The translations under genes and the position numbers were made by a program. From Myxococcales bacterium (lineage in GTDB: Bacteria; Myxococcota; Myxococcia; Myxococcales; JAKAPL01): a stretch of DNA of 64,000 nt. The notes below the pieces were generated by a model that saw only the letters and a list, made by a program, of their open reading frames with translations, made no database searches and had not been told where the DNA came from. This document shows, piece by piece, positions 14,152 through 23,187 of this stretch (within the stretch, counting starts at the first letter, position 1; every line of letters starts with the position of its first letter). The stretch is taken from assembly GCA_021783235.1 (NCBI GenBank), contig JAJXUD010000004.1:36001-100000 (forward strand), in the 5' to 3' direction.

Positions 14152-17109
14152 ATGGGGCAGGGACGGGGGGCGAGAGTCGCCTTGGGAATCGTCGTGGCGC
14201 TCGGCACGGCCTGCGAGAATCGCCAGGCCATCGCGGTCGCGGATGGAGAGCTCGCGGTGGATCGCCAGAAGCTCGACTTCGGCGTGGTGGAGCTGCATGC
14301 GAAGGCGATCCGTCATGTGAAGGTGGTCAACGTCGGAATGGCAGCGATGCAGCTCGTGGCCGTGGGCGCCGTCGGGCCGGACCAGGATCAGTTTCACGGC
14401 TCGGCGCTTCTCGGCCAGCAGCTCTTCAGCGACCAGGAGGCCACGGTGGACGTGGTCTACGACCCGTCCCGCACCGGCGGTGCGACGGCCCAGCTCGACG
14501 TCCTCGGGCAGGGGGCGAACCAGCAGTCCCTCGCGGTGGAGCTCTCGGGCACGGGCGTCGACGCCGAGGCCACGATCTCCCCCTCGCAGCTCGACTACGG
14601 GAAGGTCGAGGATCAATCCTCTCGAACGCGGCTCATCTCCGTCGAGAACGACTCGCTGCTCTCGACGAGGGTCATCCTGGCGGCCGCCGGGCCGGACGCC
14701 GCTCGGATCGCGGTCGAGCCGCCGCTGATCGAGCTTCCGGCAGGGGCCCGTGTCTCGGTTGGGGTCACCTGGACCCCGGCGCAGACCGGCCCCTTGAACG
14801 CGTGGCTCATTGCGCTTCCATGCCCGTGGTGTCAGGCCATGCGAATCGACCTCACCGGGCAGGGGATCCCCGACGAGCTCATCGCGGTTCCTGGTTCCTT
14901 GAATTTCGGCTCGATCCCGAAGGACTTCTCGGTTCAGCGGACCGTGATGCTCGAGAACGTGGGAGACCACGCGCTCACGGTCGAGACGATCGGCCTCGCG
15001 CCCGGCAGCTCGGGAGACTTCGCGGTGCTGCCCGGGGCGCTGCCGTTCTCCCTCCAGCCGGGTGGAAGCGCCAAGGTCGCGGTGAGCTACCTGACGACGT
15101 CGCTGCAGGCGGCCAGCGGCGCCATGCAGGTCACCTCGACCGATCCAGGCCACCCGGAGCTCCTGGTGCCGCTCACCGGCGGCGTCGGAGGCGCGCTCCT
15201 CGCGGTCGCTCCCTCTGCGGTGGACTTCGGAGTGGTGCCGCTCGGCGCGAAGCCCATGATCTCGCTCGTGCTACAGAACCAGGGGAGCCAGCAGGATCTC
15301 GTCATCTCGTCCGTTACGCTCACGGGCGCCCCCCAGTTCACGATCGACCTCGGGTCCGTCGGCGGGCCGGGCCACGCCATCACCCTCCACCCTCAGCAGC
15401 AGCAGGAACTCCCGGTCTACTTCGAGCCCACCGACACGACCCAGGTGGTCGGGCAGATTGCCATCCTCTCGAACGACCCGATCTTCCCCACGATGGACGT
15501 GGCCGTCCTCGGCGAGGCGCGGACGACCCAGCCCTGCGTCCTGCAGCTCCTGCCGCCCGCCATCGACTTCGGCTCGATCCCCGTGGGCAGCGGCGCCGTC
15601 CTCGCCTTCCATGCGGTCGACGTCGGCCCCGATGTCTGCGTCTTCCGCCACATCCGGATCGATCCCGCCTCCGACCCGGGCTTCGCGCTCCCGGGCGGGG
15701 AGGTCGATTCGTTCGTGATCGACCCGGGGGAGTTCGCGCAGGCGCAGGTCTCCTACCGGGCGGCGACGGCGGGTGGCGCGCAGGGGGCCGTGATCTTCAC
15801 GATCAACGACCCGAGCCAGCCGGACCAGCGGCTGCCCCTCACGGCGCTCGGCGACCAACCGTGCCTCACCGCCTCGCCCGCCTGGCTCGACTTCGGTCCG
15901 GTCACGCCCGGCTGTGGCGCCGGCCTCGATCTCTCGACGCAGATCACGAACGCCTGCGCCCATCCGGTCAACGTCTCGAAGATCTGGATCGGGCCGGGCA
16001 CGACGACGGACTTCGCGATCGCCGCCGCCCCGACGATCCCGCTCGCCCTCCCGGCGGGCGCCTGGGTCGACGTGACCGTTCACTACGCCGCGCAGGACGA
16101 GGGGATGCAGGCCTCGCCGCTCTTCCTCCAGGGGGACGACGTCCCGAGGCCGATCCTCGTGCCGCTCCTCGGCGAGCGGCTCGCCTCGAGCCGGCAGGTC
16201 GACGACTTCCGCCAGCAGTCGGCCGTCCGTGAAGACGTGCTCTTCGTCATGGCCAACACGGGCTCCATGCGCACCAAGCTGCCCGCGATCGTCTCGGCGG
16301 TGCCGTCATTCGCGGACAGCCTGCAGGGAAGCGGGCTCGACTACCACGTCGGAGTCACCACGACCGGTCTCTCCCCCGGGCCGGACACCCTCTGGCAGTG
16401 CCCAGGGGGCGCCGAGGGCGGAGAGGCCGGCCGGCTCTTCCCCGTCGACGGGAGCGCCCCCCGCATCCTCGACGACACGATCTCGGACCTCGCGGAGGCG
16501 CTCGAGCAGAACCTCGAGGTGGGCTACTGCCACTACTACCAGCAAGGGCTCGAGGCCATGCGGCTCGCGCTGACGCCTCCGCTCTCGACGAGCGCCAAGG
16601 CTCCCGGGACGCCGCAGCCCAACGACGGGAACCTCGGCTTCCTACGGGACGACGCCTCGCTCGCGCTGGTCTTCCTCAGCGACGACAACGACTACTCCGG
16701 GCTGCCAGAGACCGACTACCTCCAGACGATCCGTCTGCTCTCCGGCTGGGGGACGCAGCGGCGGGTCAGCGCCTCGGCGATCGTCGACGTCTCCGGCTGT
16801 CCCCAGGACACCCTGATCGGCCAGCGCTACATCGACGTCGCGAAGGCCACCGGGGGCGTCGTCTCCGATCTCTGCGCGCCGGATCTCTCGGGCGCGTTCC
16901 AGGCGCTCGGGGCGCAGGCGACGGCGCTTCAGCGCGCCTTCGTCCTCTCCACTCGGCCACAGCCCGCGACCATCCAGGTGACGGTGGATGGAGGCGCCAG
17001 CACGAACTGGTCCTACGATCCCGTACAGAACGCGGTGGTCTTTCCCTCCGGCGGCGCGCCACCCTCGGGCAGCCTCGTCGAGGTGACCTACCTGGCGATC
17101 TGCCAGTAG
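14152..17109 (+). CDS. Giant choice-of-anchor-D (HYDIN-like) lipoprotein with a degenerate VWA-like domain
   Basis: Secreted lipoprotein of 985 residues; the N-terminus GARVALGIVVALGTAC gives a lipobox with lipidated Cys. Residues 30-680 consist of about six ASH/HYDIN-type immunoglobulin-like repeats, each opening with a strand such as LDFGVVELHAKAIRHVKV, LNFGSIPKDFSVQRTVML or VDFGVVPLGAKPMISLVL. From about 690 a VWA-like domain begins with VREDVLFVMANTGSMRTKLP, in which the usual MIDAS Asp is Ala. FLSDDNDYSGL and a Cys-containing stretch follow. Such proteins are abundant on myxobacterial surfaces, with no known function. The ATG at 14152 follows a GGGGAGGTGG ribosome site at good distance; GTG at 14143 is possible. 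Confidence 0.8.
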   Translation: MGQGRGARVALGIVVALGTACENRQAIAVADGELAVDRQKLDFGVVELHAKAIRHVKVVNVGMAAMQLVAVGAVGPDQDQFHGSALLGQQLFSDQEATVDVVYDPSRTGGATAQLDVLGQGANQQSLAVELSGTGVDAEATISPSQLDYGKVEDQSSRTRLISVENDSLLSTRVILAAAGPDAARIAVEPPLIELPAGARVSVGVTWTPAQTGPLNAWLIALPCPWCQAMRIDLTGQGIPDELIAVPGSLNFGSIPKDFSVQRTVMLENVGDHALTVETIGLAPGSSGDFAVLPGALPFSLQPGGSAKVAVSYLTTSLQAASGAMQVTSTDPGHPELLVPLTGGVGGALLAVAPSAVDFGVVPLGAKPMISLVLQNQGSQQDLVISSVTLTGAPQFTIDLGSVGGPGHAITLHPQQQQELPVYFEPTDTTQVVGQIAILSNDPIFPTMDVAVLGEARTTQPCVLQLLPPAIDFGSIPVGSGAVLAFHAVDVGPDVCVFRHIRIDPASDPGFALPGGEVDSFVIDPGEFAQAQVSYRAATAGGAQGAVIFTINDPSQPDQRLPLTALGDQPCLTASPAWLDFGPVTPGCGAGLDLSTQITNACAHPVNVSKIWIGPGTTTDFAIAAAPTIPLALPAGAWVDVTVHYAAQDEGMQASPLFLQGDDVPRPILVPLLGERLASSRQVDDFRQQSAVREDVLFVMANTGSMRTKLPAIVSAVPSFADSLQGSGLDYHVGVTTTGLSPGPDTLWQCPGGAEGGEAGRLFPVDGSAPRILDDTISDLAEALEQNLEVGYCHYYQQGLEAMRLALTPPLSTSAKAPGTPQPNDGNLGFLRDDASLALVFLSDDNDYSGLPETDYLQTIRLLSGWGTQRRVSASAIVDVSGCPQDTLIGQRYIDVAKATGGVVSDLCAPDLSGAFQALGAQATALQRAFVLSTRPQPATIQVTVDGGASTNWSYDPVQNAVVFPSGGAPPSGSLVEVTYLAICQ

Positions 17110-17121
17110 ACTGCCTTCGCG

Positions 17122-17943
17122 ATGGCGCATGAACAGACCGCCCTCTACGTCGAGAGCGGCGCCGGAGGCGTCGAGGCGGTCGCCGAGCTGATCGGCCCGG
17201 TCTTCCGTCAGCAGCGCGAGAGCGACGAGACGGCGGCGGACATCGTGCTTCTCGAGCGCTCGGGCTGGACGCTCGTGCTCGGTGCCGCGGCGATCGAGGG
17301 GCGCGAGATCCTCGCCGAAGGGCTCTCGCGGGAGCTCGGGGGAAGGGCGGTCGCGCTCGACCTCTGGGGCGCCGCGCCGCGCTACTCGGTCGTCGCCCGC
17401 GCGGCGGGCAAGGCGCTGCTCGAGCGCGGCTGGCGGCCGGAAGCAGGCCCCCGCGATCCGATGCCCCGCTACCCGGACGTCGAACTCGACGCCTTCGCCG
17501 CGTTACGCAACTCGGGCGTTCCCGCCGACCTCGCCCTCGCCTGTCCCGATGCGGTCGGGACGCCCGGGGAGCCGCTCGAGGCGCTCGTGATTCGGTCGGG
17601 CGGCGAGCCTGCGCTCGAGCGGCGCGAACTCTGGCTGCCGCGGACGCCGAGCGTGGGGCCTCCCGTGCGCCTCTCCCGCCTGGAGCCCGGCGACGGGATC
17701 CACCTCGATCGCGCCCTGGAGCCGCGCGCCGTCCATGGCGTGCCGAACGCCGCTGCCTTGCGTCGGCTCCTCGACCTCGAGGCCGCCTACAGGGAGCGGG
17801 TGCTGGCCGCCGCTGGTCGTCCGCTCGACGTCCGCTTCCTCTACCGCCGCGCTTCGGGAGAACCGCTCGATCTCGCCCGCGAGGCCGAGCGGTTCGAGGC
17901 CCCGTCGCTGATCCGCCGCCTGTTCGAAGGGCGGCGCCGCTAG
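17122..17943 (+). CDS. Conserved-looking protein of unknown function
   Basis: A 273-residue soluble protein with no signal peptide or membrane segment, starting ATG 12 bases after the HYDIN-repeat lipoprotein. I do not recognise a family. The N-terminal 100 residues look like a small alpha/beta domain (DIVLLERSGWTLVLGAAAIE; GGRAVALDLWGAAPRYSVVA). The C-terminal half is rich in Arg/Leu/Glu and ends FEAPSLIRRLFEGRRR. Codon use with strong G/C third positions, the tight spacing and the absence of frame breaks support it as a real gene. It ends convergently with the cysteine desulfurase gene, 48 bases apart. Confidence 0.65.
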   Translation: MAHEQTALYVESGAGGVEAVAELIGPVFRQQRESDETAADIVLLERSGWTLVLGAAAIEGREILAEGLSRELGGRAVALDLWGAAPRYSVVARAAGKALLERGWRPEAGPRDPMPRYPDVELDAFAALRNSGVPADLALACPDAVGTPGEPLEALVIRSGGEPALERRELWLPRTPSVGPPVRLSRLEPGDGIHLDRALEPRAVHGVPNAAALRRLLDLEAAYRERVLAAAGRPLDVRFLYRRASGEPLDLAREAERFEAPSLIRRLFEGRRR

Positions 17944-17991
17944 CTCCAGCGCCTGGTGGTTGGCAGACTCGGAGCGGCAGACCGCCACCCC

Positions 17992-19128
17992 TCACGGCCG
18001 CTCGGCATCCCGGGAGCGGCGAACGATCTCGGGGAGCAGCGCGAGCAGGCGGTCGATGTCCTCCACGGTGCTCTCGCGGCCGAGCGAGAAGCGGAGGGCC
18101 GACCGGGCCATGGAGGGCTCGAGTCCCATCGCGAGGAGGACGTGGGAAGGCTCGAGCGTGCCGGAGGCGCAGGCGGCGCCGCTCGAGGCGGCGATCCCCT
18201 CGAGGTCCAGGGCGATGAGCATCCCCTCGCCGGAGGCGCCGGGGAAGCAGGCGGAGACGGTGTTGGGCAGACGAGGCGCGGCCTCGCCCACGAGGAGGGC
18301 GTTCGGGATGGCCCGAAGCCCGCGCTCGAGCCGCTCGCGCAGCGCGCACTGGCGGGCGCCCTCTTCACCCTGCTCGCGCACGGCGGCCTCGAGCGCGGCG
18401 GCGAGCGCGACGATCGAGGGCACGTCTTCGGTGCCGGCCCGCCGGCCGTCCTCCTGGTGGCCGGGCCCGAGCGGCGCCAGCCGGACGCCCTCTCGAACGT
18501 AGAGCGCGCCCGCGCCCAGGCCCGCGCCGAGCTTGTGGCCGGAGATCGAGAGCAGGTCCGCGCCGAGCTCTCGCGGGCGGACGGGGACGCGGCCGGCAGC
18601 CTGGCTGGCATCGCAGTGGACCAGCACGCCGGCCGCGTGAGCGGCCTCGGCGAGCCCGGCCACCGGCTGTAGGACGCCCGTCTCGTTGTTCGCGAGCATG
18701 AGCGATGCGAGGCAGTCGCGGCGATGGAGCCCCGCGAGCTCGGGATCGGCGATCCCGAGGGCCGTCGCGGGGAAGGTGCGCGGCTCGGCCCCGGCCGCCC
18801 GCAGCGCGAGCGCGGCCCCTCCGACGGACGGGTGCTCGAGGGCGCTCGCCGCGATGCCGCGCCGCGCGGAATCCGGGCGCCCAAGGAACGCTCCCCAGAG
18901 GGCGAGGGCGTTGGATTCGCTTCCGCCCGAGGTGAAGACGATCTCGGCGGCGTGACAGCCGAGCGCGGCGGCCACCCGCTCACGGGCCTCGTCGAGCCGG
19001 TTCCGGAGGGCGCGGCCCGCCCAGTGGATCGACGAGGCGTTTCCGATCTGGGGGCAGCTCTCGCGCGCGGCGCGCGCCTCGGCGCGAAGGGGCGATGAGG
19101 CGTTGTGGTCGAGGTAGACTCGCCTCAT
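17992..19128 (-). CDS. Cysteine desulfurase (NifS/IscS family)
   Basis: PLP-dependent enzyme of 378 residues that removes sulfur from cysteine as an enzyme-bound persulfide for Fe-S clusters or thio-modifications. It opens MRRVYLDHNASSPLRAEA, the family's YLDNNATTP-type start. FTSGGSESNALAL, CDASQAAGRVPV, the PLP-lysine motif SISGHKLGAGLGAGALYV, and the catalytic Cys loop SSGAACASGTLEPSHVL are all present. There is no IscU, IscR or Suf gene nearby, so its acceptor is unknown. One possibility is supply of sulfur or selenium, since a tRNA-Sec exists in this genome. The start ATG overlaps the nanoRNase stop (ATGA). Confidence 0.92.
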   Translation of the reverse strand: MRRVYLDHNASSPLRAEARAARESCPQIGNASSIHWAGRALRNRLDEARERVAAALGCHAAEIVFTSGGSESNALALWGAFLGRPDSARRGIAASALEHPSVGGAALALRAAGAEPRTFPATALGIADPELAGLHRRDCLASLMLANNETGVLQPVAGLAEAAHAAGVLVHCDASQAAGRVPVRPRELGADLLSISGHKLGAGLGAGALYVREGVRLAPLGPGHQEDGRRAGTEDVPSIVALAAALEAAVREQGEEGARQCALRERLERGLRAIPNALLVGEAAPRLPNTVSACFPGASGEGMLIALDLEGIAASSGAACASGTLEPSHVLLAMGLEPSMARSALRFSLGRESTVEDIDRLLALLPEIVRRSRDAERP

Positions 19129-20252
19129 CGGTAGGGACGCCGAGGGCCACGGCGGACCGCCCCGAGGATCGTCGTGCGGCCGGGGCCCTGGTCGAGGAGC
19201 TGCTTGCCGCGCTGCCCGCGGTGGCCGCCGAGGGCGGCGAGGAAGCGGCCGAGGATCTCTCGCCTCGCCCCGAGGCGCCGGCGGCGCTCGTGGGGAAGAG
19301 GGAGGCGGGCACCGGCCATGCTCCAGTGGCCGCCGCTCGTGCCGCCGAGCCCGGCGCAGATCTCGCGGATGAGCTGGCCGACGTGGTCGCGAGGGTCGTT
19401 CGTCCGGAGGGAGACGAAGATGTCGCCGTGGAAGCTGCCGAGCGCGAGCGACCAGCGCACGCCCTCGATGTGCAGGAAGCGCTCGGCGATCTCGGCGGTG
19501 AGGTCGGGAGCGTAGAGGGCGCCGAGGTCGGAGACGACGAGGTCGCCGTTCGGGCCACCGTAGCGCCGCGCCCGCTCGATGGCGGCGTGGAGGAGCTGAA
19601 AGTAGGCGGGCGGCAGGTCGGGGTGCTCGATTCGGCCGAGCTCGAGCTTGTCCACCCTCGGGAAGAGCCAGAGGTAGGCGTCCTCGTCCGCCCGGCAGGT
19701 CTCGCGGCCGAGATCGCGGGTGTCGGACTTGAGGCCGTAGAAGAGGGCGGTGGCGACCTGGGCGTCCGGCTCGACGCCGGAGCCGCGAAGGTAGCGGACG
19801 AGCATCGTCGAGGTGGCGCCGAATTCGCCCCCCACGTCGGCGAATGGGGCGCGGCGGCTCCCTTCGCGGAGCGGGTGGTGGTCGAGGACGATGTCGGGCC
19901 GGTGGCGGACGGGGAGGCTGTGGTTTCCGGCCTCTGGCTGGGTGTCGACGAGGCAGAGGAGGTCGTACTCGTCGAAGACCAGCCGCGAGACGGGGACGAT
20001 GGGGAGTTGGAGGACGCGGACCATCGCCTGGTTCTCGGCGCGCCCGACGATGCCGCCGTAGGCGACCCGCGCCGCGAGGCCGAACCGGCGCCGCAATAGG
20101 AAGGCGAGGCCGACCGCGGAGGCGAGCGAGTCCGGGTCGGGATTGTCGTGGGTGAGCACGAGCGGCCGCCGCTTTCCCCGGACGACCTCGGCGAGTCGCT
20201 CGAGCTTCTCGCGCAGCTCTCGGTCGGCGGGAGCCGGTGCGCGGCGGATCAT
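19125..20252 (-). CDS. DHH-family phosphoesterase, NrnA-like nanoRNase/pAp phosphatase
   Basis: Manganese-dependent phosphoesterase of 375 residues. Motif I is VLTHDNPDPDSLASAVGLA, motif II CLVDTQPEAG and motif III VLDHHPL (the DHH). A DHHA1 domain follows (SLALGSFHGDIFVSLRTND, then GGTSGGHWSMAGAR). Expected reactions are degradation of 2-5-mer RNAs and/or dephosphorylation of 3'-phosphoadenosine 5'-phosphate. Start ATG 20252 is chosen; GTG 20270 in frame is an alternative, and neither has a convincing ribosome site. It overlaps the cysteine desulfurase by four bases. The C-terminal 40 residues after the DHHA1 domain are basic low-complexity sequence. Confidence 0.88.
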   Translation of the reverse strand: MIRRAPAPADRELREKLERLAEVVRGKRRPLVLTHDNPDPDSLASAVGLAFLLRRRFGLAARVAYGGIVGRAENQAMVRVLQLPIVPVSRLVFDEYDLLCLVDTQPEAGNHSLPVRHRPDIVLDHHPLREGSRRAPFADVGGEFGATSTMLVRYLRGSGVEPDAQVATALFYGLKSDTRDLGRETCRADEDAYLWLFPRVDKLELGRIEHPDLPPAYFQLLHAAIERARRYGGPNGDLVVSDLGALYAPDLTAEIAERFLHIEGVRWSLALGSFHGDIFVSLRTNDPRDHVGQLIREICAGLGGTSGGHWSMAGARLPLPHERRRRLGARREILGRFLAALGGHRGQRGKQLLDQGPGRTTILGAVRRGPRRPYR

Positions 20253-20279
20253 GGGGGAAACGGACGCCACCGACCGACT

Positions 20280-21116
20280 CTAGTGGACCAGGGCGCGGAG
20301 CGCCGCGAGGTTCTCGATCTGGCTACCCTCCTCGGTCTCGAGCACAGCGGGCAGCCCGGCGAAGCGGCCGTCGTTGACGAGGGGCTCGAAGGCCTTCGCG
20401 CCCAGCTGCCCTTTGCCGATGTCCTCGTGCCGGTCCACCCGGCAGCCGAGCGGTCCCTTGCAATCGTTCAGGTGGAAGGCCCGCACCTGCTCCAGCCCCA
20501 CGAGCGTGGCAAAGCGGTCGAGCGTCTCCTCGTAGCCGCGAGGCGTGCGCAAATCGAAGCCCGAGGCGAAGAGGTGGCAAGTATCTAGGCAGACGCCCAG
20601 CCAGCCTGGCCGGCCGAGCGCGTCGAGGATTGCGGCGAGATCCTCGAAGCGGCAGCCCAGCGAGGAGCCTTGGCCGGCGGTGTTCTCGAGGAGGATGCGC
20701 GTTGGACTCCTCGGCTGGCGTCGGCGCACCTCGCCGAGTGCCTCGGCAACGAGGGCGAGGCCGCGGTCGCGAACCCCGTGCGTTCCGGGATGAACGACGA
20801 GGAGCGGGACGCCGAGCGCGTCGCAGCGCAAGAGCTCGTCCTCGAGCGCGTCGAGGCTCTTCGCCCGAATTCCGGCGTCCTCGGAGCCGAGGTTGATGAG
20901 GTAGCTCGCGTGGGAGAGCGACGGGATCCGGGCGCGCGCCGCCTCGGCGCGGAAAGCCTCGACGTCCTCCTCGGTGAGCGGCTTCGACTTCCAGCCGCGG
21001 GCGTTCTTCGTGAAGATCTGAATCGAGGCCGCGCCGTGCTCCTCGGCCCGCGCGAACGCCTTGAACAGCCCGCCGGCCACCGATTCATGCGCCCCGATCA
21101 GAATACCCTTCGCCAT
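20280..21116 (-). CDS. nfo: Endonuclease IV (AP endonuclease)
   Basis: Zinc-dependent apurinic/apyrimidinic endonuclease of 278 residues that nicks DNA 5' to abasic sites in base-excision repair. It starts MAKGILIGAHESVAGGLFKA. The metal-binding and core motifs are recognisable: IQIFTKNARGWKSKPL, SHASYLINLGS, VVHPGTH, LLENTAGQG, VCLDTCHLFASGFDL, AFHLNDCKGPLGCRVDRHEDIGKG and the C-terminal LETEEG. All metal-ligand His, Asp and Glu residues of the AP2Ec TIM barrel appear present. It lies 27 bases upstream of the nanoRNase gene on the same strand, so nfo, the nanoRNase and the desulfurase likely form one transcript. Confidence 0.95.
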   Translation of the reverse strand: MAKGILIGAHESVAGGLFKAFARAEEHGAASIQIFTKNARGWKSKPLTEEDVEAFRAEAARARIPSLSHASYLINLGSEDAGIRAKSLDALEDELLRCDALGVPLLVVHPGTHGVRDRGLALVAEALGEVRRRQPRSPTRILLENTAGQGSSLGCRFEDLAAILDALGRPGWLGVCLDTCHLFASGFDLRTPRGYEETLDRFATLVGLEQVRAFHLNDCKGPLGCRVDRHEDIGKGQLGAKAFEPLVNDGRFAGLPAVLETEEGSQIENLAALRALVH

Positions 21117-21209
21117 GAGGGCCTTCTGCCAGCGCGGCGCCCCTCCGGTCAAGCGGGAGCGTGATGCGCTCTTGCGCGCGAGCGGCTCCGTCCCCTATTC
21201 AAGCAGACC

Positions 21210-22130
21210 ATGCCTCTCGCCATCCGTGTGCGCGCGCTCGTCAAGCGCTTCGGCGACGTCGTCGCGGTCGACGGGCTCGACCTCGAGGTTCGCGACGGCG
21301 AGTGCTTTGGGCTCCTCGGCCCGAACGGCGCCGGAAAGACGACGACGCTCGAGATCCTCGAGGGGCTCCAGGAGGCGACGACCGGGGAGGTGGAACTGCT
21401 CGGCCGCGCCTGGCGGCAGCACGAGAGGGAGCTGCGGCAGCGGATCGGCGTCGCGCTCCAGGAGACCCGTCTCGAGGAGAAGCTGACGGTCGAGGAGACG
21501 CTCGCGCTGTTTCGATCCTTCTACGAGCAGGGGCCCCGCGTGGACGAGCTTCTCGCCGCGGTCGAACTGGGAGAGAAGCGGAGCGCCTGGGTCGGGCGGC
21601 TCTCCGGCGGACAGCGGCAACGGCTCGCCGTCGCCTGTGGCCTCGCGGGCGACCCGGAGCTGCTCTTTCTCGACGAGCCGACGACGGGACTCGACCCCCA
21701 GTCGCGCCGCTCCCTCTGGGACCTCGTCTCTGGCTTTCGGGCGCGCGGCCGGACGGTGCTGCTCACGACCCACTACATGGACGAGGCCGAGCGGCTCTGC
21801 GACCGGGTCGCGGTCGTCGACCACGGAAAGGTCATCGCCCTCGGCGCGCCGGCGGAGCTCGTCGCGACCCTCGGCGGTGGCCATGTCGTGGAGCTCGCGA
21901 CGGAGCCCGCCCTCGCGGCCGACGTCTTCGAGGGGCTTCCCTCGGTGAAGGCGGCCCGAGCCACGGGTGACGGCCTCACGCTGAAGGTCGACGAGCCGCA
22001 CCTCGTCCTGCCGTCTCTCCTCGAGCGCCTGTCGCAGCGGGGGGCGCGGCTCTCGCGGTTGACGACGCGCAGCGCGACGCTCGAGGACGTCTTCGTCTCC
22101 CTCACCGGAAGGCAGCTTCGAGATGCCTGA
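21210..22130 (+). CDS. ABC transporter ATP-binding protein (ABC-2 exporter type)
   Basis: Nucleotide-binding subunit of 306 residues. Walker A is GPNGAGKTT (residues 37-45), the ABC signature LSGGQRQRLAVACGL, Walker B LLFLDEPTTGLDP and the H-loop LLTTHYMDEAERL. The C-terminal 80 residues (VVELATEPALAADVF; TRSATLEDVFVSLTGRQLRD) form the DUF4162-like extension of drug/antibiotic exporters such as CcmA/YadG-like proteins. The gene overlaps the permease gene by eight bases. It is divergent from nfo. Substrate is unknown; hydrophobic drugs or lipids are typical for the family. Confidence 0.95.
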   Translation: MPLAIRVRALVKRFGDVVAVDGLDLEVRDGECFGLLGPNGAGKTTTLEILEGLQEATTGEVELLGRAWRQHERELRQRIGVALQETRLEEKLTVEETLALFRSFYEQGPRVDELLAAVELGEKRSAWVGRLSGGQRQRLAVACGLAGDPELLFLDEPTTGLDPQSRRSLWDLVSGFRARGRTVLLTTHYMDEAERLCDRVAVVDHGKVIALGAPAELVATLGGGHVVELATEPALAADVFEGLPSVKAARATGDGLTLKVDEPHLVLPSLLERLSQRGARLSRLTTRSATLEDVFVSLTGRQLRDA

Positions 22131-23148
22131 GGCCCTCTGGCAGCTGACCGTGGCGCGCTTCAGGGTCTTCCTGCGTGAGCCCTCGGCCGTCTTCTGGTCG
22201 TTCGGATTCCCCTTGCTGCTCACGGTCGCCCTCGGCGTCGCGTTCCGGACGCGGGGCGCGCCGCAGGAAGGGGTCGCCGTAGAGGCGGGGCCGGGGGCCG
22301 ATCGGCTTGCAGAGACTCTCCGCCCCTCGTTTCACGTGGCGCTCGTCACTCCCGCCGAGGCGACGAGGCGCCTCGCGAGCGGGAGCGTGGCGCTGGTGTT
22401 GGCGCTCCGGGAGGGCGCGGTGCTCTTCCGGCTCGACCCGACGCGCCCGGAGGCCCAGGCGGCGAGGCTCCAGGCGGACGATCTGCTGCAGCGGGCGGCT
22501 GGACGGCGCGATTCGTTGCGGGTGGCCGAGGAGGCCGTGGCGGCTCCGGGGGCCCGTTACGTCGACTGGCTGGTGCCTGGCCTCGTCGGCGTGCAGCTCA
22601 TGAGTGGGAGCCTCTGGGGCATCTGCTACGTCATCGTCGAGACCCGCCAGCGCAAGCTGCTCAAGCGGCTCGCCGCGACGCCGATGCGGCGCGCCCACTT
22701 CCTCCTCTCGTTCTTGCTCTCGCGGCTCGTGCTCGTCCTCATCGAGGTTCCGCTGCTTCTCGCGTTCGCGCATTTCGCCTTCGGAGTCGTCTTGCGATCG
22801 CCGTTCGCCGCGATCCTCGCGGTCTCCTTCCTCGGCGCCGCGAGCTTCTCTGGCATTGGACTCCTCTGCGGATCGCGGGCGCAGAACACCGAGACGGCGA
22901 ACGGGCTCGTGAACCTCGCCACCCTTCCGATGTTCGTGCTCTCGGGCGTCTTCTTCTCGGCGAGCCGCTTCCCGAGCTTCCTGCAGGGGCCGATCCGGCT
23001 CCTGCCGCTCACGGCGCTCAACGAGGCGCTGCGAGGCCTCGTGAACCAGGGGGTCTCGCTCGCGTCGCTCGGCGTACCGGTCGCGGTCCTGCTGGTCTGG
23101 GGCGCCGCTTCGTTCGCGCTCGCGCTGCGCTGGTTTCGCTGGAGCTGA
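22123..23148 (+). CDS. ABC-2 type transporter permease
   Basis: Membrane subunit of 341 residues paired with the upstream ATPase. One N-terminal transmembrane helix (PSAVFWSFGFPLLLTVALGV) is followed by a periplasmic domain of about 120 residues, then five hydrophobic segments from about residue 150 to the end. The conserved ABC-2 stretch YVDWLVPGLVGVQLMSGSLW and the NLATLPMFVLSGVFFSASRFP segment before the last helices match the NodJ/YadH/CcmB-like ABC2_membrane_3 pattern. With the ATPase it would form an exporter homodimer. It ends convergently with the MFS gene. Confidence 0.9.
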   Translation: MPEALWQLTVARFRVFLREPSAVFWSFGFPLLLTVALGVAFRTRGAPQEGVAVEAGPGADRLAETLRPSFHVALVTPAEATRRLASGSVALVLALREGAVLFRLDPTRPEAQAARLQADDLLQRAAGRRDSLRVAEEAVAAPGARYVDWLVPGLVGVQLMSGSLWGICYVIVETRQRKLLKRLAATPMRRAHFLLSFLLSRLVLVLIEVPLLLAFAHFAFGVVLRSPFAAILAVSFLGAASFSGIGLLCGSRAQNTETANGLVNLATLPMFVLSGVFFSASRFPSFLQGPIRLLPLTALNEALRGLVNQGVSLASLGVPVAVLLVWGAASFALALRWFRWS

Positions 23149-23187
23149 AGGGAGAGAGGGTTGCGAGGAGCCTGGCCACGCCCTCGG

